In this document: in pieces, positions 63,721 through 64,000 of the stretch
Layout of the letters: every line of letters starts with the position of its first letter
How positions within the stretch are numbered: the first letter of the stretch is position 1
Origin: Campylorhamphus procurvoides
Lineage: Eukaryota > Chordata > Aves > Passeriformes > Dendrocolaptidae
Direction: 5' to 3'
Length of the DNA: 64,000 bases
Assembly: GCA_013396655.1 (NCBI GenBank)
Contig: WBMV01004347.1
Location: forward strand, 9,666-73,665
Program-made: the position numbers and the translations under genes
Notes under the pieces: model-generated
Told to the model about the DNA's origin: nothing
The model's database searches: none
What the model saw: the letters and a program-made list of their open reading frames with translations, nothing else

Positions 63721-64000
63721 GAAACTAAGAGAGAAATGCCTTAACAAGCTAGAGTCTTAAGGGCTCAGCCCTCTTATACACTGGCTTGAATTCAAGGGCC
63801 AAGCTATAATTTTAATTGCCAGAATATTTTGTAAAATAAACACCACAATTTTAACTTCAGCCTGGAAGTTTGGAAATACAACACAACTGTAGTGTCATAT
63901 GCAGCTTTGACATAAGTGTGCTGTGTTGGCATACCCTTAAACAGACATGTCATTCAAACGCTGCACTGCATGGTACAGAGGCAGTTCTGACAGAAGCAAG
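63721..64000. other. Right edge of window, nothing recognised
   Basis: AT-rich sequence, presumably still within the SLC44A1 upstream intron. Confidence 0.5.

Noticed and set aside
60713..64000. Search for the preceding SLC44A1 exon(s)
   Set aside because: No sequence encoding the expected residues before YVFFLDPC was found, so the upstream exons are taken to lie outside the window.
1..64000. CRISPR arrays, operons, phage or bacterial mobile systems
   Set aside because: The sequence is clearly vertebrate nuclear DNA; no regularly spaced repeats or compact gene arrangement are present.

Overview
The window reads as a bird nuclear genome. It carries many CR1 LINE fragments, one of them ending in the typical avian 8-bp tail repeat, and two solo LTRs of an avian endogenous-retrovirus type. 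It also carries one multi-exon vertebrate gene with canonical GT/AG introns. I see no bacterial or operon-like organisation, and almost all the short open frames here are chance frames in introns or intergenic DNA.

The one protein-coding gene I can support is SLC44A1, the choline transporter-like protein CTL1, on the minus strand. Thirteen coding exons (called w1 to w13 here, in transcript order) run from 60712 down to 25173. All splice phases fit together and give 563 residues plus a stop, equivalent to human residues 91 to 657 from my knowledge of the human protein. The first three or so coding exons, about 90 residues, were not found and should lie beyond 64000. The last coding exon is only seven codons plus a stop. 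Behind it is a long probable 3' UTR with poly(A) signals near 22.6-22.7 kb and 18.5 kb. In chicken the neighbouring gene ABCA1 is Z-linked, so by synteny this is probably a Z-chromosome segment; that is inference.

Layout: 0-1.5 kb, two CR1 fragments in opposite orientation; 1.5-18.4 kb, intergenic DNA with more CR1 pieces, a short CpG island at about 9.44-9.68 kb, small tandem duplications and a G/T-rich tract with the only N; 18.5-25.2 kb, probable SLC44A1 3' UTR with an old LTR embedded; 25.2-60.7 kb, SLC44A1 exons and introns, with CR1 copies at 32.5, 40.0, 49.9 and 53.1 kb and a well-kept solo LTR at 46.1 kb; 60.7-64 kb, upstream intron with a GC-richer block that looks repeat-derived.

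I found no novel gene system. The points most worth checking are a possible retained-intron C-terminus of SLC44A1, alternative polyadenylation, an unnamed repeat present on both sides of exon w5, a CR1 filling half of a 446-bp intron, and the orphan CpG island, which may be the start of the next gene.
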